From: Lepas anatifera | Lineage: Eukaryota > Arthropoda > Thecostraca > Lepadidae | Direction of reading: 5' to 3' | DNA: 64,000 nt | Assembly: GCA_034440635.1 (NCBI GenBank) | Contig: JAOTON010001898.1 | Location: forward strand, 1,353,501-1,417,500 | Shown: one piece after another, positions 22,893 to 33,579 of the stretch | How positions within the stretch are numbered: position 1 is the stretch's first letter | Layout: each line of letters opens with the position of its first letter | The notes under the pieces: model-generated | The model's database searches: none | Seen by the model: only the letters and a program-made list of their open reading frames with translations | Told to the model about the DNA's origin: nothing | Program-made: the position numbers and the translations under genes

Positions 22893-24200
22893 GCTATGTC
22901 TTGTAATTGTACTGGATTCCCCGTCAATCCGTCACTACCTCGGAAAGCCTCCAGCCATGCATTTACTATAGGCACTCAGGCATTTCGGGGAAGGGGTTTG
23001 AGCCTCTGCCCCTCCCTCTTACATCCGCCACTGCAACCAAAATATACAAAACCACTAGTTGGGATCTATATTCCACCTCCAACATGTGTTTGGGGTGATC
23101 CCCACGCTTCACACATGATCTGCTCTAACAGCTAGCGCTTAACACGCGCATTGACGGGGGTCTGAGCCACCTTCGCATTGACGGGGGGGCGGGTACCCGC
23201 CCCCCTAAGATCTCGAGAACCACGGTAGGTAGCGAAAAACGGTAAACGGCGTTGGGCTGCCCATCCACTTCTCCATCGAAAACATTTGAACCATTTTTTT
23301 GTCAGGTCACATTTAAGGTCACGAGAGGTCAAAACATGCCCGTCATAGGGATAACATGTAAAATTCAGTTTTTCGGGCATTGCATCTGAACAAGTAAAGA
23401 TAGAGCAAAACGACTTGAACTGTATGAATCCTCTTAGCAAGCCGAATCGAATGATATATAATTTGACCTTGCTAGGTCAAATCAAGGATTTGACCTGACC
23501 TGAGGTCAGGTCAGGGTCAAATTATATAAAATACATATCATTAGAACCGCAAAGCCCAGGCGAGTCTAATGTAGCTAAAATAAATGCTCTATCACCATCC
23601 GTTACTGAGTTATTCCGTAAAAACCATTTTTCCCATGTATTTCCAATGGAGAGGTCATGCCTCGTACCTGACCTTAGGTCATCGATATCAAAAATACCGG
23701 AACATATGTTAGAGAACTCGGTGGGGCCACTATGTGATATGAGTTTCAATCGGATAAGTTCACCCTGCTCCGACTTATGTTATCTTAAACTTTTTTTAGG
23801 TCGGGTCACTTGACCTGTACTGGTGACCTGACCTGAGATGACCTAACCTTAAAATTTTCACAGAAGTTGTAAAAATGATAAGGCAAAAAGTATACCAAGT
23901 ACGGCGGCGCTACGCGCCGCCGTTTTTCTACTGTCTCCGAAAAACCCGAGGGGGCGGGTACCCCCCCCCCCGTCAATGCGCGTGTTAAGCCACCGTACGC
24001 TAGCACCAAATACTTCCAATGGAGACTGCAACGCTAAAAGTTTCTCAAACATCCATGCATAAATGCTCGATATTGCTCATATTTCCGTAGTCCGATTTCC
24101 AAAAATATTTCACTTCTGAGTTTTATAAAGCCTAGCGCAATATAAAAAGAATGTTAAAGAACGATCCATATAGTTTGAATTTTTCACTCCACTCTAATAC
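22893..24200 (-). mobile_element. older dispersed repeat R, minus-strand copy
   Basis: Inverted relative of 20590-21090, interrupted by the TTAA element at 23143-23984. Shared text includes GTGCTAGCGTACGGTGGC, the AACACATG segment and GGCACTCAG with the GC-rich hAT-like end at about 23033. No gene. Confidence 0.75.
23143..23984. mobile_element. 842-bp TTAA element, copy 1 (MITE-1)
   Basis: Inverted ends CACGCGCATTGACGGGGG and its complement, with TTAA on both sides (23139-23142, 23985-23988). The paralogous empty site at 20811-20814 (TTAC) shows the target. Next to the poly-C run at the right end it is 842 bp; copy 2 at 26563-27398 is 836 bp and very similar. Fragments lie at 42885-43060 and 51236-51296. 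The interior has AGGTCA palindromes (around 23493-23515) and no coding frame. Confidence 0.93.
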
Positions 24201-24429
24201 GTACATACGTGTATTTCATTCGAACAACACATTCATCATCAGGAACAAATGTTCTGATTGGTGCAAAAGCTCTTGGTGCTTAAATCAAGGCACCTCTCGA
24301 CAGCAGTGCCTTAATCTGTGGCACAGTCGGACCGCCCGTCGGCCATGGCCGCTCGCCTCTCATTCCAGCAGGATACGAAGGTGCCCTCAGCAGCGTCGGC
24401 GTTTTCGGGATGAAGTGTCGGAGCTATCA

Positions 24430-25600
24430 AACCAAAAATCATGTAGTATTGGATATAAATTTTAAAGTTCTTTCGCTATTGCCGGGTTCATATTGCGTGC
24501 GTTTGTTTCTCCATGAAGCAAAATTTTGATTTTTTGATCGGCTAAAAAATGTGAAAATCGTCTCGTATTATGAGGGAAATGTTACGGCGGAGAACGTTTC
24601 TCTGTACTGCGTAGTTGGGGCAATGGGAAAGAGCATGTTTTGTGTTTTCGTTTAAATGGCCGCAGCTACAGAACGGGGTATCTGATTGAAGGATTTGGTG
24701 AGCGAAGCCATTTTATTTTGACGTATCGACTCTAAGCTGCGTCAAAAGAGAGTTTGGGATTTTCTTACCATACGTGTAGTATTTCGGAGGCTGTTTCGTA
24801 GATAATGTTCAAAAATGTATCTTAAAGGATTTATGCGAATGAAGTTCTCTAATGTGCTCTGGCAGCTCATTGTACAGTTTTATCGCACTCGGTAAGGAGG
24901 AGTTTTTGAAGCTAGACGTTCTAGTCGCTAGCTCCGTTCTTTGGTTGGGGCTGCGTAATTCTCTATCAGTAGTTAGATTCTGTTTGTTAGGAAGAATTTT
25001 TTTATATATTGGGGGATATCGTTATGGAGCAGTTTGTGCAAAAACTGAAGTTTATGAATTTTACGTCGATTCTTTATACTATTCCAACCCAGATCTGATC
25101 TTAAATTTTCTGTAGACGTTCTTGGTAATGTCCCAGTAACGAGCCTTGCCGCCCTGTTTTGTAGCCTTTCGAGCCTTAGACAATCCCCAGTTGTTAAAAT
25201 TTCATAATATCTTACATCACAGTAATCGAAATGAGGCATGATATACATATGTGCTATAGATATAGTTCAGGATTAGACGTGGTAAGTGTGGGGCTTCTGG
25301 ATAAAGGGGGCCTAGAGAAGTGTGCACTTTTTTGACAATATTGCTTATGTGTGAGTTAAATCTTAAATATTTTGAAAAGTTCATACTTAAATGCTTGTGC
25401 TCGTTAACAATGGTGGTAACTTGACCGTCAAAAAATAGATTTGGAGTTCCTGCATCTTGTCTGTAAGTAAAGGTATTTTGAATTGTTTTTGAGGTATTGA
25501 AGGTAATCAACCAATTGTTTCCATACTCTTCAATTTGTCCAAGATCGTTCTGGAGAGATCTTTGAGTATTACTACGAGCTGCACTTCGACTTTAAGATGA
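24430..25600 (-). pseudogene. CR1-like LINE, C-terminal part of RT ORF
   Basis: On the minus strand the translation shows, in order, YLRFNSHISNIVKKVHTSLG, then PHFDYCDVRYYE, then LERLQNRAARLVTG, then LRSDLGWNSI and RRKIHKLQFLHKLLH, all standard for the thumb/tail region of CR1- and Jockey-type LINEs. After a frame break it continues with LPSAIKLYNELPEHIREL, and near 24630-24680 a CSCG, H, C pattern like the C-terminal zinc knuckle of these LINEs. The catalytic RT motifs are missing, so the copy is 5'-truncated, with several stops. Confidence 0.8.
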
Positions 25601-25841
25601 GTCACCACCATCGTTCGACCCGTACAAGTATCACGTTACGTCGGACCTCACGGCTCGTACCCACCAGGGCCACGGCCTTAACCACATACGAGCGTTTAAT
25701 CATTTGCCTTTGACAGAAACATACCACTTACCAACATGGCACAAATAACACAAAATAACACAAAGTTAATGAATATCCACAGTCACAGCTGCTTTGAAAG
25801 TAAACAGTTCACATCAAGGAACAGCATGCGTGAGAATGCGA

Positions 25842-26289
25842 CTAGAATATGGCCATGTCTTTCTTGGTCCTGAAGACTGGTATCTCCTCCCTGCTATGGA
25901 CCCCAGCACGCACGTAACCATCTCTCTTCTCCTGACCCACCACAACACTAGACGCCTCAGTCACAAGCTTCACAGTGTTCTCAGTGGACACGGCAGTGAC
26001 GGAGAGCTTGGGCACATCAGACAGTTTCTCCACCAGGGTCTTCAGCTCCTCCGTGTTGAGCTTGCAGGAGAACACCGGCTCGTGCGGCTCCTCCACCTTC
26101 CAAACAATCATGTTCCTCAGTGAAGCTGCTTTCAAGTTCAGCTTAGGCACCTTCCTGGCCCTGACCGAGATGTCGCCTAGCTCGTTTTTGCCTCGGATCT
26201 TCCGGATAATATCCGCTGCAAACTTTCTGCCCGCTACAGTCGGGCTTCCAGCAGAGAGAGAAGGAGACACTCACTGTGGCTGTCCCATT
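25842..26289 (-). pseudogene. C-terminal piece of the split uncharacterised gene
   Basis: The minus-strand frame ends at 25842. It reads through SECLLLSLLEA in one frame (bases near 26240-26270), then IIRKIRGKNELGDISVRAR, RKVPKLNLKAASLRNMI, VWKVEEPHEPVFSC, and finally LVTEASSVVVGQEKRDGYVR and IPVFRTKKDM. This order is what I recall for the C-terminal third of a large uncharacterised multi-copy protein family of invertebrates. It continues the N-terminal and middle parts encoded at 34434-36863 on the same strand. The break coincides with the ends of the inverted-repeat insertion 26290-34433. A frame change in the join and the stops elsewhere show it is not functional. Confidence 0.75.
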
Positions 26290-27975
26290 AGGGTCGTTAA
26301 AAAAAACCTTTTTATACTTTTCAGACTCGAACCCACTTTTTCCCATTATATATTCAATTCTGATTTCAATGAGCCACATTCCAAGCATCTACGCCAACGG
26401 GAAACATCGCCTCAAAACGGTTAAAGATTTCATGTTTCAGGCGCGATTGGCCGCCTGGCGTTGCAGTCTCCCCTTGTTAAATTGGGATGAAAGGGGTGCA
26501 TAACCTACCAGTAAAGACAGCGTGGCATTTGCGTGCGTATAAGAGCGGTAGATGGGATTTAACACGCGCATTGACGGGGGTCTGAGCCACCTTCGCATTG
26601 ACGGGGGCGGGTACCCGCCCCCTCTAAGATCTCGAGAACCACGGTAGGTAGCGAAAACGGTAAACGGTGTTGGGCTGCCCATCTACTTCTCCATCGAAAA
26701 AATTTGTACCAATTTTTTGTCAGCTCAAATTCAAGGTCACGAGAGGTCAAAACATGCCGTCATAGGGATAACATGTAAATTCAGTTTTTCGGCCATTACA
26801 TCTGAACAAGTAAAGATAGAGCAAAACGACTTAAACTATATGAATCCTCACAGCAAGCCGAATCGAATGATATATAATTTGACCTTATTAGGTCAAATCA
26901 AGGATTTGACCTGACCTGAGGTCAGGTCAGGGTCAAATTATATCAAATGCATATCATTAGAACCGCAAAGCCTAGGCGAGTATAATGCAGCTAAAATAAA
27001 TGCTCTATCACCATCCGTTACTGAGTTATTCCGTAAAAACCATTTTCCCATGTATTTCCAATGGAGAGGTCATGCCTCCTACCTGACCTTAGGTCATCGA
27101 TATCAAAAATACCGGAACATATTTTAGAGAACTCGGTGGGACCACTATGTGATGTGAGTTTCAATCGGATAAGTTCACCCTGCTCCGAAGTATGCTATCT
27201 TAAACATTTTTGAGGTCGGGTCACTTGACCTGTACTGGTGACCTGACCTGAGATGACCTAACCTTAAAATTTTTACAGAAGTTGTAAAAATGATGAGGGA
27301 AAAGGTATGCCAAGTACGGCGGCGCTACGCGCCACCGTTTTTCTGCTATCTCCGAAAAACCTGAGGGGGGTGGGTACCCGCCCCCGTCAATGCGCGTGTT
27401 AACATGCAGGCATTTACTTGTCAGATGTATTAGCAGTTCAATACAAATACATGCTATTCCACAAAAATCCTGAAATTAAATTTCAGCACCCTAGTACTCT
27501 AAATCCCGACAGAACAGGAATGCCTTCCGAAGGCGAACTTTTCTCTGGCAACATTCGTTGGAGAACGTCGTTCGGGCAGGTGCTTCTCTCTATTCTCCTG
27601 CGAACTATTTAAGAGCTCTGATACTGCTAGAAGAAGACCCTGCTGCATATTTTTTACCTTTTGGAAGGCTCACGAAATCTTCCACCAGCTTTACACTACG
27701 TACTGTGGGACCGTTCACGACAGTAAGTTCTGGAATACCCTAGAAACAGGGGAAGCTATAAAGGTCACCAGCTTCTCAACGGGAGCCATTTCATGTCAGA
27801 ATCTTTCAGATTCAGGCGCTCGAATACCAGCCAGCTTTCAGGAATGGAAAATCGGCAGAGGCTTGGTACAGAGCCGAGCTCTTCATAGCCTCTGCCGGAA
27901 ACTTTAGCCTACCCAACTGAAAGGTGGATGGTTTTGCTGTTTAGGCCAGGTACTGTGTCACTGCCTTTTTACCTC
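26290..27975 (+). repeat. left inverted arm (interrupted by TTAA element)
   Basis: The arm consists of 26290-26562 plus 27399-27975. It matches the reverse complement of 33580-34433, including CTCGAACCCAC near 26328, the 26420-26557 stretch and the 27558-27743 stretch. On its minus strand it encodes a fragment GIPELTVVNGPTVRSVKLVE (about 27684-27743), compared with VVNDPTERRVKLVEDF in the other arm. Confidence 0.85.
26563..27398. mobile_element. 836-bp TTAA element, copy 2 (MITE-1)
   Basis: Inverted ends CACGCGCATTGACGGGGG, flanked by TTAA at 26559-26562 and 27399-27402. The matching position in the right arm (about 34165-34172) reads a single TTAA between GATGGGA and ATGCAGGC on the minus strand, giving a clean empty site. 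Colinear with 23143-23984. Confidence 0.95.
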
Positions 27976-28224
27976 CAGCATTGTGATTCTTATTTGCGAG
28001 GCAGATTATAACTTTCTGGTAATAAATAACAGTTGCGTTTGCACATTGACTTCACCGCCTCTACACAATACCGGAGTATTTTTATTGGAAGACTTATCAG
28101 GGAACGTTCCTGGATCATCAGGCCCGGCTAGTGCTTTGGTTCTGGAAGACATGCCGGCTTTGCTTTCCTTGAAAAGATAATCACGAATTGCGCAAGCTGG
28201 TTTACGTGTGGCTGTCAGGAGAGG

Positions 28225-31200
28225 TTGCCTCCAACAAATAGCTATTTAGAAGACCCGGAATAAGCTAATAAATTAGAAGACCAGCGTAATAAGCTGCATA
28301 CTCTTCGCTCCCATGCTCCGGAACTGGAAAAGCATGAAGTCATAGCATTTACAGAAACTTGGCTGAAACCCGAAATAAGTACCTCAGAACTGCAGCTCGG
28401 GTTAAATGGCCACACGTGGTTCCGGAAGGACCGACAAACCCACGGTGGGGGCGTTGCATGTGCAGTCCAATCGCTCTTATGTCCAACAAGAAGACTGGAC
28501 TTGGAAAGTGATGACAACGAGACACTGATTATCGAGATAGGAAGTAAACCAAAAATTCTTCTCGCGGTCTGCTACTGCAAACCGGCCCCGGACGGGGGAG
28601 CGCTCGAGAAGACCCTGGTTACACTTCAGATGGCTATTACACACCATCCACATCATCACCTTATTGCTGTCGGGGACTTTAATGTTCCTGACATCAAGTG
28701 GACGCCTTCAGTAACACGACCCGGGACGGCCCACGCAACTGTGACCCGTGCCAGTCACCGCACATCTTTGTTCATGGACGGCTGTAGTCTGGCTGGATTT
28801 ACCCAGCACGTTCATCAGGCAACTAGGAGCGATAAAACCTTAGATTTAGTGTTTTCAACACAACTCCAGGTGGAAGCAGTAGTGAGGCAAGGTGTATTTG
28901 AATCAGATCATGCTGAAATCATTTCTACTGTTCACACTGTTAAAACTGTAACTCCATTAGTGAATAGGTCGAGTGCTTTTAACTATAAGAGGGCTGATTT
29001 TGACGGTCTTAGAACAGCCCTGCATTTGATTCCGTGGTGTATATTAGACGGCATGACAGTTGATGACGCGGTTGACCTGTTTTATTGTCTCCTGGAATCT
29101 GCAATCGCCGATTATATTCCCATTGTTCATGTAAAACGTAAATTTCCACCATGGTTTGATAGGGATTTGCGGATTGCTCTTCTGGACAAGGAAAGAGCAC
29201 ACAAACGCATGAAACGCGAGGGTAGTGCGGAGTCAGGCGCGGAGTTCGGGGAAAAGAGGCGCTACTTTAAGAATCTGTCCAGTTCGAAGTATAAAGATTA
29301 TCTCATTAGTCTTACCGACGATTTTAAGACTAATCCAAAACGTTTTTGGTCCTTTTTGAAAAGTCTTAAAGGTGGAAAAAAGGGACTAGCTGTGCTTCGC
29401 AATGGTTATGAAGACGTGACAGACGACAGGGAAAAGGCTAGTCTACTAAATCAAACATTTGCAGCTAAATTCACAGAACCCGAAGTAGACATCCTGCCGG
29501 ACGCACCTCACTATGATGTACCACTGTTTGATTATATCGAGTGTGACGTGAATAGGGTGAGGGCAATATTAGACACTGTTTCAGTCCATAAAGCATGCGG
29601 TCCGGACGGAATCAGTGCACGGATCATATACGAGTGTCGTGATCCTCTTGCCGTGCCGCTCGCTAAGATTTGTTCTTTGTCACTGGCCCAGGGAATCTTC
29701 CCGAAGAAGTGGAAGCAAGCGAATATAGTGCCAATTTTTAAGAAGGGATGCCCTAGAGACCCCAAAAATTATAGATCAGTATCTTTAACTCCATTGTTTG
29801 GAAAGATTTTAGAGCGAATAGTCTATGTGTGCTTGTTGGGGCATGTAAAACCCATTTTATCGCCGACTCAACATGGATTTGTTTCTGGAAGATCGTGCGC
29901 ATCTAACCTGGCCACACTTTTGGGCGCGGCCTGGGACTCTAACTCGCTTGGCTACCAAACAGATTGTATATACACAGACTATACGGCCGCTTTTCAGAGC
30001 GTAAACCATTCCCTTTTAGTACACAAACTAAAAAATTCCTACAAAATTTCCGGTTCAGCATTAAATTGGTTCTCATCTTATTTACAGAATAGACAGCAGC
30101 GAGTTATTGTCAACGGAAAGTGCTCGGAGTGGGGCCGGGTTATATCGGGCACACCGGAAGGTGGATTGCTGTCGCCTCTTTTATTCGCGATGTACGTAAA
30201 TGATCTTCCGGATGAGATTTCCTCCTCCTATTGTCTCATGTTCGCTGACGACTTGAAAATCTATCGTCAGGTCAAGTGCGAGACTGATACAGCCTTGCTT
30301 CAGTTCGATATTGATCGAGTGTGTCGATGGTCCAAACGTTGGCGATTGAATCTAAATCCGGACAAGTGCAAATACTTCTGCATGACGTTGAAAACAAAAC
30401 CGGTTCTGGCAACGTATTCTGTCGAAAATATAGAGTTGGAACGTGTTGAAAAAATCCGGGATTTGGGCGTCATTTTAGACACAAAACTCACGTTTCGTCC
30501 TCAAATTGAAAACATGGTGAAAAAGGCCAACAGAACTCTTGGTTTTTTAATAAGATCATTCCAAAAATCCGGTGAAGGAGGAAATCTCAGCCTATCAGCT
30601 GTTCTCGTATCCTACTATGCACATGTTCGTTCGGTCCTCGAGTATTGTAGTGTTATTTGGGGCGGAGCAGCTGCTGTTCACTTGACTAGAGTCGACAGGG
30701 TGCAACACAAATTCCTTCTATGGTTGAACGCAAACTGTCGGAACCAATCTAGATCACTATTGTACAGCGACCTCATGAATCATTTTAAGGTCATGTCATT
30801 GTCATCGCGAAGAAGTCAGCATGATTTGATGTTCATGCGCAATGTTCTTAAAGGTAGGATCGACTCATCTTTTTTAGTACGCCGTTTCTCATTGTATGTG
30901 CCCGTGAGAGCAACGAGGCAATTAGCGTTGTTTAATGTGCCATACGCAAGAGTGAATACCGTGAAGGAAGGATTGTTTGTTAGATTGCCTAGAGTCATGA
31001 ACACATTCCTGAACATCCGACCACAAGCAGACATATTTCATGACACCTTCAGCTCATTTCGAGCAAAGGTCATCTCATATATAGCCACATTATAGTTAAG
31101 ATTGCACCTGTCGGTTCTAGTCTTGTGTTTTTTCCCAGTTTTTAGTTTTTATGTCTTAGGTATACTTATATTTTCATATTTTTAGCGCAACGTTTTTAGC

Positions 31201-31410
31201 CTGACGTGTTTTATCTTTACAAGTTTTGACATGCTTTTACTTCTTAATTTTTACGGAAGTTTTTTTTAACTTCCTGCTTATGTGGATCTTATGTGTGTAA
31301 CACTTCCTTAGCCTATTTTGACGTCCGATTTTCTATGTGACTTTGCCTGTAAATGGGCCTTGTTCCGTGGGCAATATGATGAATAAATGAAATGAAATGA
31401 AATGAAATGG
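28225..31410 (+). mobile_element. CR1/Jockey-type LINE insertion, nearly complete ORF2
   Basis: The element body runs from about 28225 (5' truncation, no first ORF seen) to a 3' end with repeated AAATG after an AATAAATG at about 31380-31410. Such short 3' microsatellite tails are typical of CR1/L2-type LINEs. It lies between the two arms of the composite insertion and reads on the plus strand. No target duplication could be identified. Confidence 0.8.
28264..31095 (+). CDS. LINE ORF2: endonuclease plus reverse transcriptase (5'-truncated, otherwise open)
   Basis: Open for 944 codons from just after a stop at 28261 to TAG at 31093-31095. No start is chosen because the N-terminus is missing. 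An exonuclease-endonuclease-phosphatase domain comes first: TETWLKPEIS, then GGGVACAVQ, CYCKPAP, GDFN (28672-28683), TLDLVFST and SDH. The reverse transcriptase follows, with CGPDGISARII, YRSVSLTPLFGKILERI, PTQHGFVSGRS, motif A TDYTAAFQSVNH (catalytic D at 29977), GTPEGGLLSPLLFAMYVNDL and motif C FADD at 30241-30252. The tail has LGVILDTKLTF and a VLEYCSVIW segment. The protein would nick target DNA and copy its own RNA. Oddly, the usual AFD is AFQ (codon 29995). The long intact frame suggests a fairly young copy, but it lacks its 5' end, so mobility is unlikely. Confidence 0.9.
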   Translation, partial: ANKLEDQRNKLHTLRSHAPELEKHEVIAFTETWLKPEISTSELQLGLNGHTWFRKDRQTHGGGVACAVQSLLCPTRRLDLESDDNETLIIEIGSKPKILLAVCYCKPAPDGGALEKTLVTLQMAITHHPHHHLIAVGDFNVPDIKWTPSVTRPGTAHATVTRASHRTSLFMDGCSLAGFTQHVHQATRSDKTLDLVFSTQLQVEAVVRQGVFESDHAEIISTVHTVKTVTPLVNRSSAFNYKRADFDGLRTALHLIPWCILDGMTVDDAVDLFYCLLESAIADYIPIVHVKRKFPPWFDRDLRIALLDKERAHKRMKREGSAESGAEFGEKRRYFKNLSSSKYKDYLISLTDDFKTNPKRFWSFLKSLKGGKKGLAVLRNGYEDVTDDREKASLLNQTFAAKFTEPEVDILPDAPHYDVPLFDYIECDVNRVRAILDTVSVHKACGPDGISARIIYECRDPLAVPLAKICSLSLAQGIFPKKWKQANIVPIFKKGCPRDPKNYRSVSLTPLFGKILERIVYVCLLGHVKPILSPTQHGFVSGRSCASNLATLLGAAWDSNSLGYQTDCIYTDYTAAFQSVNHSLLVHKLKNSYKISGSALNWFSSYLQNRQQRVIVNGKCSEWGRVISGTPEGGLLSPLLFAMYVNDLPDEISSSYCLMFADDLKIYRQVKCETDTALLQFDIDRVCRWSKRWRLNLNPDKCKYFCMTLKTKPVLATYSVENIELERVEKIRDLGVILDTKLTFRPQIENMVKKANRTLGFLIRSFQKSGEGGNLSLSAVLVSYYAHVRSVLEYCSVIWGGAAAVHLTRVDRVQHKFLLWLNANCRNQSRSLLYSDLMNHFKVMSLSSRRSQHDLMFMRNVLKGRIDSSFLVRRFSLYVPVRATRQLALFNVPYARVNTVKEGLFVRLPRVMNTFLNIRPQADIFHDTFSSFRAKVISYIATL

Positions 31411-31629
31411 AGCTCACCAGCGAGCTATATACATGGAATATAGGACATTTATGGCACAAAGTGCGTGCTATTATTGAGTCAGATTCCGTTCATCATTCCA
31501 GAATATACTTAAAGACTGAATATTATAATTTTTGGTGTTTAACAGCGCATCAACTGCTCAGGCCATATGTCATCAGAGGCGAGGGGGAAAGAATTAGCTT
31601 GGGCTAGAGCAGGGCGCCAGATTCTGCCT

Positions 31630-31719
31630 CTGGGTGGGCTCGAACCCACGACACCCAGCACATACAGAATGCCATTGGTCGAGCCGAGCGCAAACGCTGA
31701 CCGACTGAGCCACTCAGAC
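31630..31719 (-). mobile_element. tRNA-derived SINE, copy 1
   Basis: On the minus strand an A-box-like TGGCTCAGTCGG lies at 31701-31712 and a B-box GGGTTCGAGCCC at 31636-31647, as in RNA polymerase III promoters. The head is about 90 nt, longer than a tRNA between the boxes, and does not fold as a functional tRNA by inspection. About 45 nt of tail downstream (to about 31585) is shared with the second copy at 43105-43197. I call it a SINE rather than a tRNA gene. Confidence 0.65.
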
Positions 31720-31839
31720 AGTGGGGGCGGGTAAAGGGGGGGCAAGGGGGCAGTTGCCCCCAAAATTATCAGAGGGGGCCCCTGGAAAAATACGCAATTT
31801 TAGCTTGGTTCTTTTCTGAAAGTTCATGAACGACCTGAC

Positions 31840-32535
31840 TGAGCCCTCAACAGCTTCTCTGTTTGGACAGTGTCCGAGCTTTATCTCAGGGCCCTCTAGC
31901 TTGGCCTTTAGGGCCCCAAGCTTAGCCTAAAGTTCCCCTCGAGGCTGGGCTCAGGGGCCCAGAACTTGGTCTAAAGGGCCCCCGAGCCTGGTATCAGGGC
32001 CCTCACTCTGTCTCAGGGGCCCCCGAGCTGTTCCTCCCCCCGAGCTTCGTCTCAGGGACCCCCAAGCTTGATCTAAGGGGCCCCCAAGGCTGGTCTCAGG
32101 GCATACAAGCTTATCCTTAAGGGAGCCCCCGAGCTCGGTCTCAGGGGCCCCGAGATTGTCTAAGGGGCCGGAAGCTTGTCTAAGGGGGCCCCGAGCTTGG
32201 TCTCAGGGGCCCTCCAAGCTAAGTCTCAGGGGGCTCCCCGAACGTGACCTCATGGGGTTCCGAGATTGGTCTCAGGCCCCCCCCAAGATTGGTATAAGGG
32301 GGCTTCTCATCTTGTTCTAAGGGGCCCCCAAGATTGGAGGGACCTATAGCTTGGTTTCAGGGGCCTCCAAGCTTTGTTTCAGAGTCCCCAAACTTGGTCT
32401 CAGGGGCCCCGAGCTTGGTCTCAGGGGCCCAGAGCTTGGGCTCGGGGGCCTTCGAGCTTGATCTCTAGCAGCCCCCAAGCTCCGTCTCAAGGTGCCCCGA
32501 GCTGTGTCTCAGGGCCCCGAGCTTGGTCTTGTGTG
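31840..32535. repeat. degenerate ~21-bp GC-rich array I
   Basis: A unit of the type AGCTTGGTCTCAGGGGCCCC recurs about 30 times with heavy substitution and length variation, for example near 32095, 32145, 32195, 32395 and 32420. A related but distinct array with AGCTCAGGGGCCCC lies at 49720-50690. Several frames are open by composition. I do not call a gene. Confidence 0.8.
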
Positions 32536-32789
32536 TGCTCAAGTCAGCATGCCTGTCATTTGCATTTTTTTCTGTGCCGATATAGACGACAGCATCAAAG
32601 CGCCCCCAGTTTTCATTCTGCAGGAGACGGAATGTTCCGAAAAAAATACTCATGAGAATAAAATAATTCGTATTACGTACCATGTTTTATTTTGTAGATG
32701 CATACGAGCAAACAGCGTTCACATTTTAAAAGAACTATTTGCCTCAGAAGGCCGTTGTTGTACCGTTATTATAATTTTGCTTAACTCCT

Positions 32790-33065
32790 AACGTGACGCT
32801 AGAGCTTAATGATTTGACGTTCAATGTCCGAGGCTTACGAGAACCTATAAAACGCAGATCCACACTTCGACATCTACACATGCTAAATACGCTGCTCATT
32901 TTGCTGTACTACAGGAAACATATTTCAGCTTGGAATCTAAGACCGTGTGGAAAATCGAATGGGAAGGTAAAACCATTTTTTACACGGGCCAACTAATCAA
33001 CAGGGAGGAATAGCTATTTTTGTACTGGGCCTAATACAACTTTTACCATTTGTGACACTTATGCA
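32790..33065 (+). pseudogene. L1/Tx1-type LINE endonuclease, N-terminal fragment
   Basis: Translation gives LTFNVRGLREPIKRRSTLRH followed, after a frame shift, by FAVLQETYFSLES, WKIEWEG and GQLINR, then GGIAIFV. FNVRGL and LQET are the first two conserved blocks of the apurinic-type endonuclease of L1/Tx1 LINEs. The sequence then breaks against a short GC-rich element (about 33065-33210). Not functional. Confidence 0.65.
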
Positions 33066-33340
33066 GGAGCAGAACCAGTATCCTGCCAGGGAAGTGGCTG
33101 AGCTTTGAAAAAATGGCGAAAAAGGGGGAATAGGGCGCAAAATGGCGAAAATTGGGCAAAGGAGGAGGCTGAAGCCCCCTCAGCCCCCCTGGATACGCCC
33201 CTGCACTTATGCCTCTGACTTCAGGCAGCAAGTCCCAACCAATCTATTGTAGTTTTTAGGGGGCCTTGCTGCCGAGGGGGCCCCTGTAAAATTGTTGCCC
33301 CCCATCCGAAAAGAGCATCCACCGCCACTGCTGACTCAAA
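33065..33340. mobile_element. short GC-rich MITE fragments
   Basis: CCAGGGAAGTGGCTGAG at about 33088 and CCCTGGATACGCCCCTGC at about 33185-33204 look like the two ends of a roughly 120-bp element. A further end CACCGCCACTG occurs near 33320. No target duplication was found. Confidence 0.4.
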
Positions 33341-33579
33341 CCCCGAAAGAGTTAGCGGCTTTTCTTGTAAGTGGTTCTAAACAATGTATTTGGGCTCCTC
33401 CGTCGCGGATAGTCAACTTTAGAGCCTTCTATGAGCCTCAAAGCTATCCATAAAATGCAGTGTAGTGCTTTCATTAAGTTAATATAGAAATCGCCCTGAA
33501 TGTGCTGAAGTCAATTTGCCATCAGCTGTGGCATTTGTGCACAGAAAGTTATATTCTGTCCCGCTGGTGAGAACCACCA

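Noticed and set aside
31630..31719. functional tRNA gene
   Set aside because: A and B boxes are present, but the head is too long, the arms do not pair by inspection, and a second copy with a shared non-tRNA tail exists; it is a SINE.
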